Shown: in pieces, positions 24,585 to 36,925 of the stretch | How positions within the stretch are numbered: the first letter of the stretch is position 1 | How the letters are laid out: the number at the start of each line of letters is the position of its first letter | Origin: Engraulis encrasicolus | Lineage: Eukaryota > Chordata > Actinopteri > Clupeiformes > Engraulidae | NCBI RefSeq assembly: GCF_034702125.1 | Contig: NC_085871.1 | Location: forward strand, 34,391,248 to 34,455,247 | Reading direction: 5' to 3' | Length of the DNA stretch: 64,000 nt | The notes under the pieces: generated by a model | What the model saw: only the letters and a program-made list of their open reading frames with translations | What the model was told of the DNA's origin: nothing | Database searches by the model: none | Program-made: the position numbers and the translations under genes

Positions 24585-24690
24585 GTGCAGTTCGTCCCCC
24601 TCGAGGGTGCGAACTCACCACCTCGTCATCGCATCGGCTCGGCAATGGGAGGCACAGTATGAGACCACTGAGCTAAAGGGTCGGTCCAAT
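24585..24690 (-). mobile_element. tRNA-like SINE head (minus strand)
   Basis: The reverse complement contains TAGCTCAGTGGTCTC (A box) and GTGAGTTCGCACCC (B box) about 45 bases apart. The cloverleaf is not intact, so it is a SINE head or tRNA pseudogene rather than a working tRNA. The following ~1.1 kb (24700-25850) shows nothing recognisable. Confidence 0.5.
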
Positions 24691-25855
24691 AGCCCAACGC
24701 TACCGCACTGTGTTGAGATCTGTGGCGTGAACACGCCTGCCAGTTCGCGATTAGGTGCAGGAACGGGCACCGGAACGGTTCTCAGTCGGCCTGAATGCAC
24801 CTATAGGATTGTGTAACAAGACCATCTCATACGCAAAACCTCTTTTAAGAATCTCTCCTCTTTCATACAGTTCATCACTGAGAGTTGTGGTTCTATTCTT
24901 AAAAAGCATTCCATAACTTTCCAAAAAGCTGCCTTATTATTTGTGACATAACATGAGGCTACCTTCTCAAAGAACCAGAGTACTTTGAAATAGGAACATT
25001 ATTGTTCTGCCTTTTCGTTTTCCTTTACATTGAAGCATGGGGGAGGTCATTTATGAATAATCATGTTGAAGTGAAATGGTAGTATTTTTCTGAGTGCCTT
25101 TGCACTGACTGCTAGAATAACAAGAGCCCTCTTTGTGAGTCACATGCATCATGCAGGATTTATAAACTGTGAAAAGATACATGTATAGGGCACGTTTAGG
25201 CCTATGCTTAAAGGAAAGAGTCTTATCCCAATGTTATCACTGTAACACAATGTATACATTGAACTACCACCTGTAATGTTACATACGTCTTACAGTCACT
25301 GACAGTAGTCTCTTAGTGCAGATGGGGCCACCGGCGGGCCTACTCACTATTTGCTGAAAATACTCAACTACATCATAACAACATCGCTATGACAGTGCCG
25401 AGACCATTAAGATTAATCAGTACAGACTAAGACATAGCCATTACAACGTTGGTGACAGTAAGGTTATAACATAGGCTCTGCGCTAAGGGGTTAAGTAAAA
25501 AATAATTGGTTGAAGCAAACAAAGGCTGCATTTCCCGCCAAAGAAACAGGATTGGTGGTCAAGGAAGACTTAGCATACTACGCACAGGTAGGCTCTTTGC
25601 AACTGTGATCCAACTGTTTAAAAAGACTGTATAATTTCATTCACACTCATTTTTCTGTCATGTAGTAGACAAAAATGTTGTTTGTAAAGTCATGATGTTT
25701 TCTACTTCAATGTAGCTCTAGAAGCCTCTGTCCCTAAGCACCATTGTAACCTTCTCTTCTGTGAAATTACCCTTTCTACTCAGTGTTTGATGAGTCGAGA
25801 TATTTAAATACCAAAGGAACATTTGTTCTTTTCTTATAGGACCTTGCATTTTCTC

Positions 25856-25857
25856 CT

Positions 25858-25949
<92 letters not shown>

Positions 25950-25951
25950 TC
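25856..25951. repeat. (TTTC)n microsatellite
   Basis: About 24 copies of the tetranucleotide. Confidence 0.97.
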
Positions 25952-26192
25952 CGTGTCTAGTCACCCATCTAAGTATATAATTCCATAAATTGGTTAGTAT
26001 CCGTGTTCATGTGTATGTTTAATAAAGGTTTGCCTTTCCCTGTGCATTTCTATCAATATTAGCAGAAACATTCTTAGGGCCAAAAGGGGGGTCCCCACAG
26101 AAAAGGTTAGGGAACCACTGTCTTAAGCCATTCACAGACCTAAGCTTATAGGCTTATGGGGAGAAATTTATCATCAATGACATATGATAAGT

Positions 26193-26223
26193 TGTTGTTT
26201 TCTTCCTTCTTTCTTTCTTTCAT

Positions 26224-26302
<79 letters not shown>

Positions 26303-26345
26303 GTCTGTCTGTCTGTCTGTCTGTCTTTCTTCCCTTCTTTCTTTC
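26193..26345. repeat. (TTTC)n followed by (TGTC)n
   Basis: A long TTTC tract changes to TGTC at about 26300-26325 and back, a compound tetranucleotide repeat. The next ~350 bases hold no gene I can support. Confidence 0.97.
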
Positions 26346-26694
26346 GTCTTTCTTCCTCAGTCAGCAACTGAAAGCACAAGTGAGCCTTAAACCTTTGTGA
26401 ACTTCTTCCCAGCGTCACAGCCGAAAGCCTCGGAGCTGTCATAGGTGTCAGGCAATGTCTCCTGTGCCTCTCCTATGCCTCTCGGCTGTCTTATTCTAAA
26501 GAGGCACAAAGCCTCCTGTCATTATGGCCCTCTAATTGGAGGATGAGAAACCACATTTTTCAGCCGGTCTCCTGGCTACGGGCCTCTTGCCCTCTCTCCA
26601 TGGCTGTGAGGACTCGGCTCTATTCCTTAGTCGAGAGAGAGAAAGGGAGTGGACAACAATAGTGTGTTACCAGAGTGACGCCATCCGGACCTCT

Positions 26695-26752
26695 CCACCA
26701 CCACCACCACCACCATCACCCCACAGTAGACACACACACATGCACGCACGCG

Positions 26753-26842
<90 letters not shown>

Positions 26843-26850
26843 CTCTCTCT

Positions 26851-26912
<62 letters not shown>
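26695..26912. repeat. (CCA)n then (CA)n microsatellites
   Basis: A short CCA run at 26695-26718 is followed by two long CA runs separated by CTCTCTCTCTCTC at 26839-26852. Confidence 0.97.
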
Positions 26913-26913
<1 letters not shown>

Positions 26914-27396
26914 CCATTCACAGGCATGAAAAAAGCACGGTTTGTACCAAACAGATGAACTGAGAAGTCACTCCAGACTGCCTGACCTGTGCCTGTTCCC
27001 CCTGCTAATCCCCCGTCTGCAGTGCCCCCACACAGTCCCTTTTCATACCACCATTATGAGATGTGAGGTGATGCTTAGGGAAAAAAAAGAAAATTAAGAT
27101 AAACACAATGTAGGAGTTTTTAAATAGCTTTGCGTGGGAGAGAGCGAGCGAGAAAGCAAGCAGTGTGTGTGTGTATTCACTTGGGATATTAAAAAGGGGG
27201 GAAATGTTTGACTCTCAGGAATTGGCTATAGGCCTAAATGTCAATAGAAAATAGGCTCATGTTCCAGAGTGCTGTTGCAATCATGAACTTTGACCTTTTT
27301 TAGGGCCTCTTGACCTCTTGCATAGGTATCCCTCCTCTGTGGAGAAAACAATAGTTTCTGTACTGTCAAGCAGTGCAGAGCAGCTTCTTAGGCTGA

Positions 27397-27927
27397 ATCC
27401 CATTACTCCCCTTAGCTCTAAGCCTTTACCCTTCCTCTCCGTTAGGCGCATTCACGTGAAGGGCTAGGGCCGTCCCAATTCATGTTCAGACAGAGGAGAA
27501 GGGATAAAGGATAGGGTTTTCAACCCCTTCAAACAGAGATTATCTGACGGCACACTTCAAATGAGGGGTACGACCGAATTCCCTGAGTGCATTGCGAATG
27601 CCTTGAAAAGAAAGGTATTTTCGCTGTAATTTACGGCTTTACAGTTGTAATAATTGTTGCATTGTACAAGGTTTAACATTGTCCCAATGTGTCATGGTCA
27701 TTGTCTCTGTGAAAAGCACATGAAAAAAATCGCTATTAATGTCAACCTAATGCATGTAATTAGTGAGTGTCATTAGCTGTGAGTGTCATTCCGTGATTGT
27801 TGAAGGGGTGTCACAATTCGTAGGGGTTGCGTTTCAAGCCCTACACCTCACTGCTTCGTTTGAAAGCACAAGGGGCAAGGGGAAGGCATAGGGGTAGGGG
27901 TAGAAATTAGTAATAGGATTCGGCATT
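27397..27927. mobile_element. MITE-like element with imperfect long inverted ends
   Basis: The left end GGCTGAATCCCATTACT faces the right end AGTAATAGGATTCGGC, an inverted match with one or two differences. CCCCT-rich subterminal runs and their complements lie inside. No coding frame is present. The flanks 26930-27396 and 27928-29750 contain no gene that I can support. Confidence 0.55.
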
Positions 27928-29757
27928 GGTCTCCCCATTTAACATTTCGATTGCAAAAAAGAGCACTTCTGAGCTTTTTTTGATAAATACGCATATTAAA
28001 TAAAATCTTTGATCATCCAGGACATTGAGCTACACGTCAAGAGGGCTGGGAATGGACTTCAGGGCTAGAGTGGGACCAAAAAAACTGTTGACTCCATCAC
28101 ACAGTCTGGAACAAGCTAAGAGGAATCTGTTTTCATGGTGGGCGGGAGATGGTCTGACCTTACTCTGCAATTTAAATTAATTGGAGTTAAGAATTAAAAT
28201 TCAAATTCAAATTGTGGTTTATGAGCATGACTGTTACAATACAGTGTTGCCAAAGCATACGAATTACACGACAAAAGTGTGAATAGTGTTACCTTAATCA
28301 ATCAGTAACGTTCTCCACGGGTGATTTCTGCACCACCACTCTCAACTGTTTGCTGATTGGCAGTACCGTGAGCGAACCGAGCTTGGAGGGTTGGGCCAGA
28401 CTATATACGGAGCCAAACTATTTGGGTGGAAGTACGTAGAATGGCATCGCCAGGCTAGACCAGTGGACCACCACCCCTAAATTGTGGGCCGGGCTGTAAT
28501 AAAAAAAACAAGAACTGTATCAGGCCCTGAGGACTAGTGGCTCACCAAGAAAATGCCCTGTATGCCAGATTACCATTCCAGCACTTTATGAATTGTAGAT
28601 GTGGGTCTCATCTTAGTCACATCTAAAGGTGATAATACACAGGGCAAATGTTGAGCAATCTTTTCAGCCAACATCATGATTGCCAGAAAAGTTGTCTGCT
28701 CCAGATCCAAGTTCTCTTGATAAAAGTGATGAAAGCAACAGTAATATTATAGTAGTAATAGTATCACTGCCTAGATAAATTAATCAAAAAGATGCCCTGC
28801 GTATCATCATCTTTTAGGCTTTACTGTGTGTACATTCCATTGGGCCAAACAAGTACTGGTGCCATATCTGAAGAGAGAGAGAGGAAGGGGGGGCTACTTT
28901 ACCTAATACCTTTTACTTTGTACATACTGTATTTTCATTATGACTCTCCACCACAAAATGAATAAATACAATAAATTAAGTATTTCATTATAGTGGACAA
29001 TATGGCTTTAGAGTTAATGTCTGGAAAATGAAGGATGCAAAAACACTTATTTTTGATAAAATGAATAACTTCACATTATTTTTCATTACTTTCACTATAA
29101 TAAAACCTAATTCAAAAACACTTGAGGGGTTGGCGGCAACTGATCTCTGCTTGAAAAGCATTTAAGGTGAACAACGTTTATAGCCCTCTAGACATTTTAG
29201 GTTTAAATTGTAGGACTTTTAGCTCCTCTTATCTTATGGCCACAGAATTCGCAAGGATGCCACAAAGCAGCAGAGCACCTTAAAAAGTTCTAAATAAACA
29301 ACTTACTGCAAAGACTTTTGCAAACTTTCTTTGTCTTTTTTTGTGTCATTAAACTGAACAAAGAAAAGACGCCAAAGAATCACAAGTTTTTAGAGAGAAA
29401 AGCTATTAAGGGGCCTTCAAACCTCAAAGCTCAGCAACCTGATAACAAGTATTTATTTGTTTCATTTTTTTCTGGTACTCTTCCTAGTCAGCTGAAAAGA
29501 AAGTTCATTGGAGATCACAAACTCATCTCCGAAGAACATCATGCACCTTGTTCTGGCTGTTCCATTTTCAGAATGAGACTGGGTTGGCCCTGTCTTTCTC
29601 ATCAGTCACTCACTCACACAGAAGGATTTTGAAGAATAATGAAACCAAAACAAAGAATGAAAGCTTGTGTCAAATGGTATGTAGTACTGGATATTGCATT
29701 GTCTTGTCAATCGTGAGGTATTGAGTTTATCTTGCTCCTTTAAACTCCACACGCACA

Positions 29758-29802
29758 CACACAAGGGAGAAAGAGAGAGAGAGAGAGGGAGAGAGAGAGA
29801 GT
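29758..29802. repeat. Short (CA)n/(GA)n tract
   Basis: A short CA stretch runs into GA repeats, just left of the retrotransposon. Confidence 0.9.
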
Positions 29803-29896
29803 CTCCACTGACTCATGCTCGCAGAAGGAGAGAAAGAAATGGAGGAAAAAATAGCCAGAGGAGCAATACAGAAAAGTGGGCAACAGTCTCTGCACA

Positions 29897-30876
29897 TGTT
29901 GCCTCCCTAACTGATATGTTAGGGGAGCACCGATTCTCCCTGTGGTAGGAAAAGACAAAACACACACGTTGTTCAGATGTTCGCTTCACAGGAAGAACTT
30001 TTATTCTCCCTCAAATGTATTTAGTAACACTTAGTGACTTAATGAAGTATTCACACAGATCATTTACCTTAAATGATCATTTTATGTTGCAACAAACTCA
30101 TTTAACCATGTCACTGTGACACTGTCACATAGAACTCATTAAATCTTCAACATTGAATGTCAACAATGACCAAATCATAAGTACCCAAATACATGAAACC
30201 TGCAGTTATCCTGAAATTACCAGGGATATACATGTTCCCAAATGCATTGTCAAAATGAGAATAAACATGGCTTAGATAAAGTCCTTTAAACCCAAGCATA
30301 AACATATTATTCCACAGACTCCATAACAAGTGAAGCCTAAGCTTTAGGTGCATGTAGATGATACATAAAAGTCCGTTTTTTTACTCAAAGTTAGCATGGT
30401 TAACATTCAATGGCATTACCTAGGGCAGCCACTGGCTAGCATAACTAGCTTACACCAAAATCTCAATCACACTGCATCAACATCGGCTATTTCCTCAATT
30501 ACAAACTCAAAGTACAAATTATACATACAGTCACGAAATCTGCACACTTAACCTGCAATATATCACATTAATTCCAAGTTGTAGGTTTGTTTACTGACCT
30601 GTGGTAGGAAAAGACAAAACACACACGTTGTTCAGATGTTCGCTTCACAGGAAGAACTTTTATTCTCCCTCTGCGTGTGTTTAAATGCTATTCCCTACCA
30701 TGCAAGCGCTGTGCGCCCCCTTGTGGGGAAGTTGCCACCAAGAAAATAAAGAGTTGCAAATAAAACATTGCTCTTGTACTGACCCACACAAATATTAATG
30801 TAACACAAATAAAATGTAAATGAAAGAAAATAAGGGGTGTCTTGTTTTACTTTAATTACTATTTAACCCCATTACA
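29897..30876 (-). repeat. 3' LTR of the gypsy element (980 bp)
   Basis: It starts TGTTGCCTCC and ends CCCATTACA on the plus strand. It is the twin of 36926-37891, with no differences seen over the first ~780 bp and several in the last ~180 bp. A 73-bp internal direct repeat lies at 29940-30012 and 30599-30671. Each copy contains AATAAA on the minus strand. Confidence 0.93.
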
Positions 30877-30889
30877 CTCTCCCCTCCTT
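30877..30889 (-). other. Polypurine tract
   Basis: The minus strand reads AAGGAGGGGAGAG directly before the 3' LTR. This is the expected primer site for plus-strand DNA synthesis. Confidence 0.85.
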
Positions 30890-30918
30890 AAAAGAATGTC
30901 TCCTGACAGTTACCTATG

Positions 30919-33900
30919 TTAATGCACTAAGGTGAAACAATTTGGGCAATAAAGCTGTGGCAGGAGGGTGTAAGGGTTAGGGACAAAGTTTGGGGTCACT
31001 ACGAAGGGGTAACTGGGTAAGAGAGAGTTCACGGCTGCGCCCCAATGTGAGTATGATGGTTGTCCTAGAGAATCGTAAGTGAGCCTCTCAGTCGGCCGGC
31101 CTTGTCGCTGGGATCTCCTCAACCCGACTTCATCTTCTATATTTGCATTCTCAATCTCCCCCATTTGATCAATCCTCTCCTCAACAATCTCTGTGTATTC
31201 TGGTACCTCCAATCCATCCTGAATGATCTCAGGTTCTTGTCTGTTAGGTTCAAACTCATTGGCTGTTTCATTCAGCTCTGGTTGCGCTTGAGAAATGGCG
31301 GGTGCTTGGGACTGCAATCCTGTCAGTCCATAGCAAGGGTTTCTGCTCCGGAGTTCGTACCTGTGGTAAGTATACTCCTCTTCCTCATCAGAGCTCTCTG
31401 TAACTGGCAGGTCAATGCATTTTTCTGTTTTTTTCTGCCTTTTCTGTTTTGTCAGTTCTATTGCGGGGAGGTCAGCTTCAAGAGGTAAGTCATTTACTGG
31501 CAAAAGCAGGTTTCGATGGAGCACACGCAAGCGCTTAGTACCCCTCTCTGGCTGTACTTTGTATACTGGTCCATCTCCTATCCGTTCCACAACACGATGC
31601 ACTACATTTTCCCAGTATGCACGCAATTTGCCAGGGCCCCCTCTCTCTGAGCAGTTTTTCACTAGCACTCTGTCACCAGGTTGCAGACACACCCCTCTCA
31701 CTTTTTTGTCATACTGGTTCTTTCCTTTGGTTGAAGACTTCTGACTGTTGTCAGCTGCAATCTGGTAGGCTGCTCGCATCCTGTCAGCCCACTTTTGAGC
31801 AAATGACTGGTGACTTTGTGTCTCTGTGTCTTGTTTAGGACTAAAGATTAAGTCAATTGGTAATCTGGGGTTCCTGCCATATAGTAGGAAAAAAGGAGAG
31901 TATCCAGTGGCATCATGCCTTGTGCAGTTGTAGGCATGCACAATGTGGGGTAGATGATCTTTCCACTCACTCTTCTTCTCTTCTTGCAGGGTGCGCAACA
32001 TTTGGAGGAGAGTACGATTCAGCCTTTCCACTGGGTTGCATTGTGGATGATAAGGAGTCGTTCGAGAATGAGAAATCCCGGCCCGTTGTTGCAATCTTTC
32101 GAACAGCCGATTTTCGAACTCACGTCCTTGGTCATGATGAAGTTTTTCTGGATATCCAAAGCGAGGAATGAAATCCTGAAATATCTTTTCAGCTGCTGTC
32201 TTGCCTGATTTGTTCCTCGTTGGGTATGCCTGAGCAAAGCGTGTGAAATGGTCGACAAGCACAAGGATATACTCGTACCCTCCTTTACTTGGCTCCAGGT
32301 GTAAATAGTCAACGGAGACCAGCTCAAAGGGTGCACTTGTGGTAATAGACCCCATTGGAGCTCGTTGTGGGACACTGGGATGTTTTGTTTTGATGCAGGC
32401 ACATTTCTTTGTCACATAGTCCTCAATGTCTTGCTTCATGTAGGGCCAAAAAAATCTTTCACGAGCTAGTTGAATTACCTTTTCGGCACCTACATGTCCC
32501 ATGTCGTTATGTAAGCTCTGCAACACCAGAGGTTTCAGGTGTTCGGGAAGGACCAGTTGCTTGTACTGTTCAGTTTGGCGGTAGAGTATTCCCTTATCCA
32601 CCTCCAGTTTGCTCCACTCATACAGTAATCTCCTTGTCCATCTCCCCATTGTTTTCCTGTCACTTTTGTCTGGAGTCCCTCCATTCAGTTTCAAGGACAC
32701 AATTTCTTTAATGGCTGAATCTTCTTGTTGTGCAGCCCTAATATCTTCGGGGCTAACACTGGTATCGCCACCTGTTGGGGCAGTACTGTCAATGTCCTCG
32801 GCCAGTTGCAAGGCAGCAACCCATGGCACATCATTGTCTTGTACAGCCCTGCATCCTTGCCACACTGCAGACACCACCTCCGGCAACACTGTCTCTGTAT
32901 GTTCTCCCATTTCATCTTCAAGATTGACTGGCCTGGACAACATGTCTGCATCCGAATTCATTTTCCCTGGCCTGTATTTAATGTCAAAGCAAAAATCCGC
33001 CAACTCCCCAACCCATCTGTGACCCACAGCATTTAACCTGGCAGTAGTTAAAATGTATGTCAGTGGATTGTTATCGGTATAGACCGTGAATGAGGGAGCA
33101 TAATAGAGATAGTCGCGAAATTTGTCACAGACGGCCCATTTGAGGGCAAGAAACTCAAGTTTTCCAGAGTGGAGGTGGTAATTCCTCTCAGCCGGTGTTA
33201 ATGTCCTGGACCCATAAGCAATTACACGCAACTTGTTATTCTGGTGTTGATATAACACTGCCCCCAGGCCTTTGTTTGAAGCGTCAGTGTGCAACACAAA
33301 TGGAAGGCTGAAATCGGGATAAGCAAGAATGGGAGGATTGGTCAGCATCTCCACGAATTTTGACAACACACTCTGGTGTTCGCTGGTCCATATAATGGGT
33401 GTCCGTGAAGGGAGCTGACCCTTTCTCCCTTGGCCTTTCTCACCCCTGGCCTGAGATTGGTTAGTGTGACTCATGTTATCTGGGGTTTGTAGGAGGTTGA
33501 ACAGTGGCCTTGCCAGACGTGAAAAATCTTGAATGAATGACCTGTAGTATGTAAGAAATCCTAGTAGGGTCCTCAGCTGCCCCACTGTGCGTGGAGTGTT
33601 CTGTTGAAGGGCAATTACTGCTTCCACGTCTTTCGGGTCAATTTCAATCCCATCACCTGACACGATTCGGCCAATGTATCGAATTTTTCTCTTAAACAGT
33701 TCACATTTTGCTGGCCGCAATTTAATCCCATGTTTTCTCATCCTACAGAGGACTTCTCTAACATGGTCCACATGTTCATGGAAGGTCTTTGAGTAGCAAA
33801 GCACATCATCTAAGTATGGTACACAGCATTCATCTCTAATCCCCTCTAGCACTCCCTCCATACATCGCTGAAATGCTGCGGGGGCATTTGTTAGTCCAAA

Positions 33901-35472
33901 TGGTATTCGCACCCATTCATACAGCCCCCAGGGGGTGCTGAAGGCTGTTCTGTGCCGCGACTCCTCACTCACAAAACCCTGATGATAGGCGCTTCCCTGA
34001 TCCAAGATTGAGAACCACGAGTTGCCTCCCAGACTATCTAACAGATCCTGAATTCGGGGCAAGGGATGGCGATCAGGGATGGTCTTTCGGTTCAGGGCCC
34101 TGAAGTCTACACATAAGCGCAAGCTTTGGTCTTTCTTGCGGACACAGACCACAGGTGAGGAATTAGCTGACACAGACTTATTGATCCACCCCCTATCTAG
34201 AAGATTTTGCACATATTCCTTTACTTCTTTGTACAGGGGTTTTGGGATAGAATTGTAACTTTTCTGGACTGGCACTTCATCTACCGTCTTAATTTTCAGC
34301 TTTAAATCAGGAATGCAGCCTATATCTCCCTCATCAAAAGCGAATACATCAGATTCGTCATACAGCATTTGACGTACCACAGCTTGCTCATTTTCAGTAA
34401 GGTGGTCTAAATTTACTGGGGGATGCCATTTTCCTTCACTGGCCTGTTTGTTGCTTTTGTCTTGGTGGTCACTAGCACTTGTTTGTGTTGAACACACAAG
34501 GACATCACCATCCTGTGTGGAAGGTGATTGGTTACTTGGTCGAAAACTGCAGGGCTCGTATTCGATGAACTCAGCAATGACACCCAACACTGTTCTCGGG
34601 GGGCAGAAAATATCATGCTGTGAGACATTCTGAATCGGGATCCTTACTGTTTTGGAGGAACCGACTGGTATATTGACAATAGCCGGAAACAGTTCCAGTC
34701 CATCTGGTAAACCATTCTCCAACTCTGGCTCAAACAACATGGCTCCTCCCCCTGGGAATGCTCTGAGGCGGCATTTCACATCACATATCTGGCCTCTGGA
34801 AATAGTGAAGCCCTTCTTTCCAGTTTTGACTACAGGGTGTTCTGGTTCATCAGGGCAAGACATGTTGTTAAGGGCTGAAACTAGGGTTTCAACAGTATGC
34901 TTTTGGAGACTCATTGCCTCAGACAGCAAGTCTAATAGGCTTGTGCAGTTTGGTTGTCCCCCATTTTCCATTATAACCGTCTCAATGACATTAAATCCAA
35001 TCAGTGGGCCAGTCGTACAATGTTTGCTCACAAGCATTGGCACATGTATTGCTACACTTCCATGTTTTTCACTTGTAATCTCCACCAGAATGTCCATCCA
35101 ACCATCAAATGGGACATATGTGCCATTGGCTGCTGTGACTTCAAGTGGGCCATCCAATGGTAAGCTTTCAAGGGGGAAAATTTCAGCATCTGGCAACGCT
35201 TGGCTCACCCACTGCTTTGCTACCATGCTCACCTGTGCACCACTATCAAGTAATGTCTGTACCTTGACCCCATTCAAATGACAATCTAACATACACCTAC
35301 CACCTATTAGCTTGGCCACCAGTTTTCCTTTTGTTGTGGTGTCTTGTTTGTGTGATTGCATCGCTGGTGGGGCTTCCTCAAGGCAACATAGGTTTACGCT
35401 AACCTGGGACTCTTCATTCACCAAGGTCACTGGTGGTCCCTCCCCAGTGGCCGCTGTTGGTTTCCCGACTGG
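30919..35472 (-). CDS. pol: Gypsy Pol: protease, reverse transcriptase, RNase H, integrase
   Basis: The frame is open from just after a TAG at 35473-35475 to the stop at 30919. It has no ATG at its start (the codon at 35428-35430 is GTG), so it is probably made as a Gag-Pol fusion by -1 frameshifting. Numbered from that GTG, the protein has 1503 residues. These hold an aspartic protease motif LDSGAQVS (61-68), reverse transcriptase with YLDD (539-542), RNase H acidic residues D716, E759 and D786, an integrase zinc finger with H974, H979, C1010 and C1012, and a catalytic triad D1041, D1100 and E1135. A GPY/F-like module follows, then a long acidic and basic tail. No chromodomain is seen. No internal stop or frameshift is visible over 4.5 kb, so the enzyme set may be functional. 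The closest Ty3/gypsy clade is not clear to me. Confidence 0.93.
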   Translation of the reverse strand, partial: PVGKPTAATGEGPPVTLVNEESQVSVNLCCLEEAPPAMQSHKQDTTTKGKLVAKLIGGRCMLDCHLNGVKVQTLLDSGAQVSMVAKQWVSQALPDAEIFPLESLPLDGPLEVTAANGTYVPFDGWMDILVEITSEKHGSVAIHVPMLVSKHCTTGPLIGFNVIETVIMENGGQPNCTSLLDLLSEAMSLQKHTVETLVSALNNMSCPDEPEHPVVKTGKKGFTISRGQICDVKCRLRAFPGGGAMLFEPELENGLPDGLELFPAIVNIPVGSSKTVRIPIQNVSQHDIFCPPRTVLGVIAEFIEYEPCSFRPSNQSPSTQDGDVLVCSTQTSASDHQDKSNKQASEGKWHPPVNLDHLTENEQAVVRQMLYDESDVFAFDEGDIGCIPDLKLKIKTVDEVPVQKSYNSIPKPLYKEVKEYVQNLLDRGWINKSVSANSSPVVCVRKKDQSLRLCVDFRALNRKTIPDRHPLPRIQDLLDSLGGNSWFSILDQGSAYHQGFVSEESRHRTAFSTPWGLYEWVRIPFGLTNAPAAFQRCMEGVLEGIRDECCVPYLDDVLCYSKTFHEHVDHVREVLCRMRKHGIKLRPAKCELFKRKIRYIGRIVSGDGIEIDPKDVEAVIALQQNTPRTVGQLRTLLGFLTYYRSFIQDFSRLARPLFNLLQTPDNMSHTNQSQARGEKGQGRKGQLPSRTPIIWTSEHQSVLSKFVEMLTNPPILAYPDFSLPFVLHTDASNKGLGAVLYQHQNNKLRVIAYGSRTLTPAERNYHLHSGKLEFLALKWAVCDKFRDYLYYAPSFTVYTDNNPLTYILTTARLNAVGHRWVGELADFCFDIKYRPGKMNSDADMLSRPVNLEDEMGEHTETVLPEVVSAVWQGCRAVQDNDVPWVAALQLAEDIDSTAPTGGDTSVSPEDIRAAQQEDSAIKEIVSLKLNGGTPDKSDRKTMGRWTRRLLYEWSKLEVDKGILYRQTEQYKQLVLPEHLKPLVLQSLHNDMGHVGAEKVIQLARERFFWPYMKQDIEDYVTKKCACIKTKHPSVPQRAPMGSITTSAPFELVSVDYLHLEPSKGGYEYILVLVDHFTRFAQAYPTRNKSGKTAAEKIFQDFIPRFGYPEKLHHDQGREFENRLFERLQQRAGISHSRTTPYHPQCNPVERLNRTLLQMLRTLQEEKKSEWKDHLPHIVHAYNCTRHDATGYSPFFLLYGRNPRLPIDLIFSPKQDTETQSHQSFAQKWADRMRAAYQIAADNSQKSSTKGKNQYDKKVRGVCLQPGDRVLVKNCSERGGPGKLRAYWENVVHRVVERIGDGPVYKVQPERGTKRLRVLHRNLLLPVNDLPLEADLPAIELTKQKRQKKTEKCIDLPVTESSDEEEEYTYHRYELRSRNPCYGLTGLQSQAPAISQAQPELNETANEFEPNRQEPEIIQDGLEVPEYTEIVEERIDQMGEIENANIEDEVGLRRSQRQGRPTERLTYDSLGQPSYSHWGAAVNSLLPSYPFVVTPNFVPNPYTLLPQLYCPNCFTLVH
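35425..35466 (-). promoter_or_regulatory. Candidate -1 ribosomal frameshift signal
   Basis: The minus strand carries the heptamer GGGAAAC at 35460-35466, in the gag phase G GGA AAC. Seven bases later a stem begins: GGCCACTGG (35444-35452) pairs with CCAGTGACC (35425-35433) with one mismatch and a 10-base loop. The pol frame opens only three codons before the heptamer and the gag stop lies inside the stem. Heptamer, spacer and stem fit the known rules for -1 frameshifting. The function is inferred. Confidence 0.65.
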
Positions 35473-36830
35473 CTATTTTTCCGGAGACACCCAATGGCTC
35501 TGTGCCCTTCGCCGCCACAGCGGAAGCAATGAGTGCAGCGGTCATTTCCCTGTGTTATACACTGTTGACATTTTCCCCTAACATCTGATTTGGGTGATGA
35601 TTTTGCACGTGTCGGGGTAGTGCCAATATTCTCTGGAGTTTTGGTGAAGGCCTTTTCTAGGCTCTTTGTCAAAGATGACACTTGTGCTGTCAGCTCATGT
35701 ATGGCAGTGCGATTCGCTTGGAGCTCTGTCTGCATCTGATCATCTTTTTGTTGCCCACTATCTTGTTGTACTGCATTGATGTTGGCTTGTCTTTGTTTGT
35801 TTGCATGACCCAGGCGATTCTGCCTCTCTATGTCTTCACTCACTGAGCGTGTTATGGTGTCTAAGATGAAATCATCAGTGACCTTCATATTTGAGATGTG
35901 TGGCCTGATATCTCGTCTGACATGTGCATATCTCTCATTCATTCCCTGGTAAAGTGAGTGTAGAAACACTCCCTGCACTAGTATACCATCGTACTGAAAT
36001 CCTGCAGTTTGCTTGGATGCAAAGAGTAAGCGCTGCTTCAATCCCATTAATCTGTACATAAATTGCTGCGGACCCTCTTTATCAAGCTGTTTTGCATTAC
36101 TCAGCTCCTGAAACAATTCAGTACTACTTTTGTCTCGAATGTGCGCTCTGAGAAAACTCTTGAGCTCAGCTACTGTTAGGCTTTGTTTGGTAGTAAGCAT
36201 GTCTCTAAATGTGCCAGGTTTAATTAACTTGAACACTGTTCTAATGATCTCAGCCTCTGTAAACCCTTCAGCTAGACCTTCATCAATTTGTTTAGACAGG
36301 TGGTTAAAATTGAAATCTGAATCAGAATCAGAAATTTGACCTCCATGAATCTTGTACTCCCTACGAGGTAGCATTGCTGCCACCTCTGTCAGTTTAACTA
36401 GACCAGGTACCTTCTCAGCAACTGCTGGTGTTGCTGGTGTTGATGTTGTGCTGGTGTTTGTGTCCATGCTGGGGTTGGTGTTTGTCTTTAACGGCTCAGT
36501 CTCTGCTACTGCCTCAGCAGTTGTCTTCTCAGATGCTTGGCCCCCTCCGTTGACAGGCTCCTGTCCACCTTGCAGATCATTGATGAGGTCGCGAAAGACG
36601 AGCAGGGCAGCCATCCCTTGGTCCTCGAGAGCCCTCAGTCCTTCACTTCTCAAAAAGTCCTGAAGAAAGTCGAAGAATTCCACTGCCGTCGCGTCCCTGC
36701 TTGGTGCCTCTCCTGTGACCTCATCTTTACACGATTGTGCAAGGCTATGCAGGATGTCTGTCCTGGAGGTGCTGGTCAGCTGATGAATTTGTTGTTGAAT
36801 TTCCCATCGCAGTTCTCTTAGCGTTGTCAT
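35427..36830 (-). CDS. gag: Gypsy Gag (capsid and nucleocapsid)
   Basis: This 467-residue frame starts at an ATG about 70 bases after the primer-binding site and ends at a TGA that overlaps pol. Residues ~140-310 look like a gypsy-type capsid with helical, charged segments. A CCHC zinc knuckle ([14 protein letters not shown], 435-448) near the C terminus is the RNA-binding nucleocapsid signature. A second Cys-rich stretch lies just before it. The protein would form the particle that packages element RNA in the cytoplasm. The frame is intact. Confidence 0.9.
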   Translation of the reverse strand: MTTLRELRWEIQQQIHQLTSTSRTDILHSLAQSCKDEVTGEAPSRDATAVEFFDFLQDFLRSEGLRALEDQGMAALLVFRDLINDLQGGQEPVNGGGQASEKTTAEAVAETEPLKTNTNPSMDTNTSTTSTPATPAVAEKVPGLVKLTEVAAMLPRREYKIHGGQISDSDSDFNFNHLSKQIDEGLAEGFTEAEIIRTVFKLIKPGTFRDMLTTKQSLTVAELKSFLRAHIRDKSSTELFQELSNAKQLDKEGPQQFMYRLMGLKQRLLFASKQTAGFQYDGILVQGVFLHSLYQGMNERYAHVRRDIRPHISNMKVTDDFILDTITRSVSEDIERQNRLGHANKQRQANINAVQQDSGQQKDDQMQTELQANRTAIHELTAQVSSLTKSLEKAFTKTPENIGTTPTRAKSSPKSDVRGKCQQCITQGNDRCTHCFRCGGEGHRAIGCLRKNSQSGNQQRPLGRDHQ

Positions 36831-36902
36831 CTCTGGATACTGGCTCGAGGAATGGCAAATCCCGAAATTCTGTGATGATCAACACCTGTTGATGAGGCGA
36901 TG

Positions 36903-36921
36903 ATCCCGGACGTAGCCCCCA
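36903..36921 (-). other. Primer-binding site, tRNA-Pro type with one extra base
   Basis: Four bases inside the 5' LTR the minus strand reads TGGGGGCTACGTCCGGGAT. It complements the 3' end of vertebrate tRNA-Pro except for one inserted A after the eighth base. Confidence 0.75.
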
Positions 36922-36925
36922 AAAT

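Noticed and set aside
30147..30353. 68-residue frame occurring twice, at 30147-30353 and 37176-37382
   Set aside because: It lies within the two LTRs and is identical because the LTRs are; no protein family is recognised.
34652..35281. 209-residue plus-strand frame inside the gypsy element
   Set aside because: It lies antisense to the pol protease region and shows no recognisable domain.
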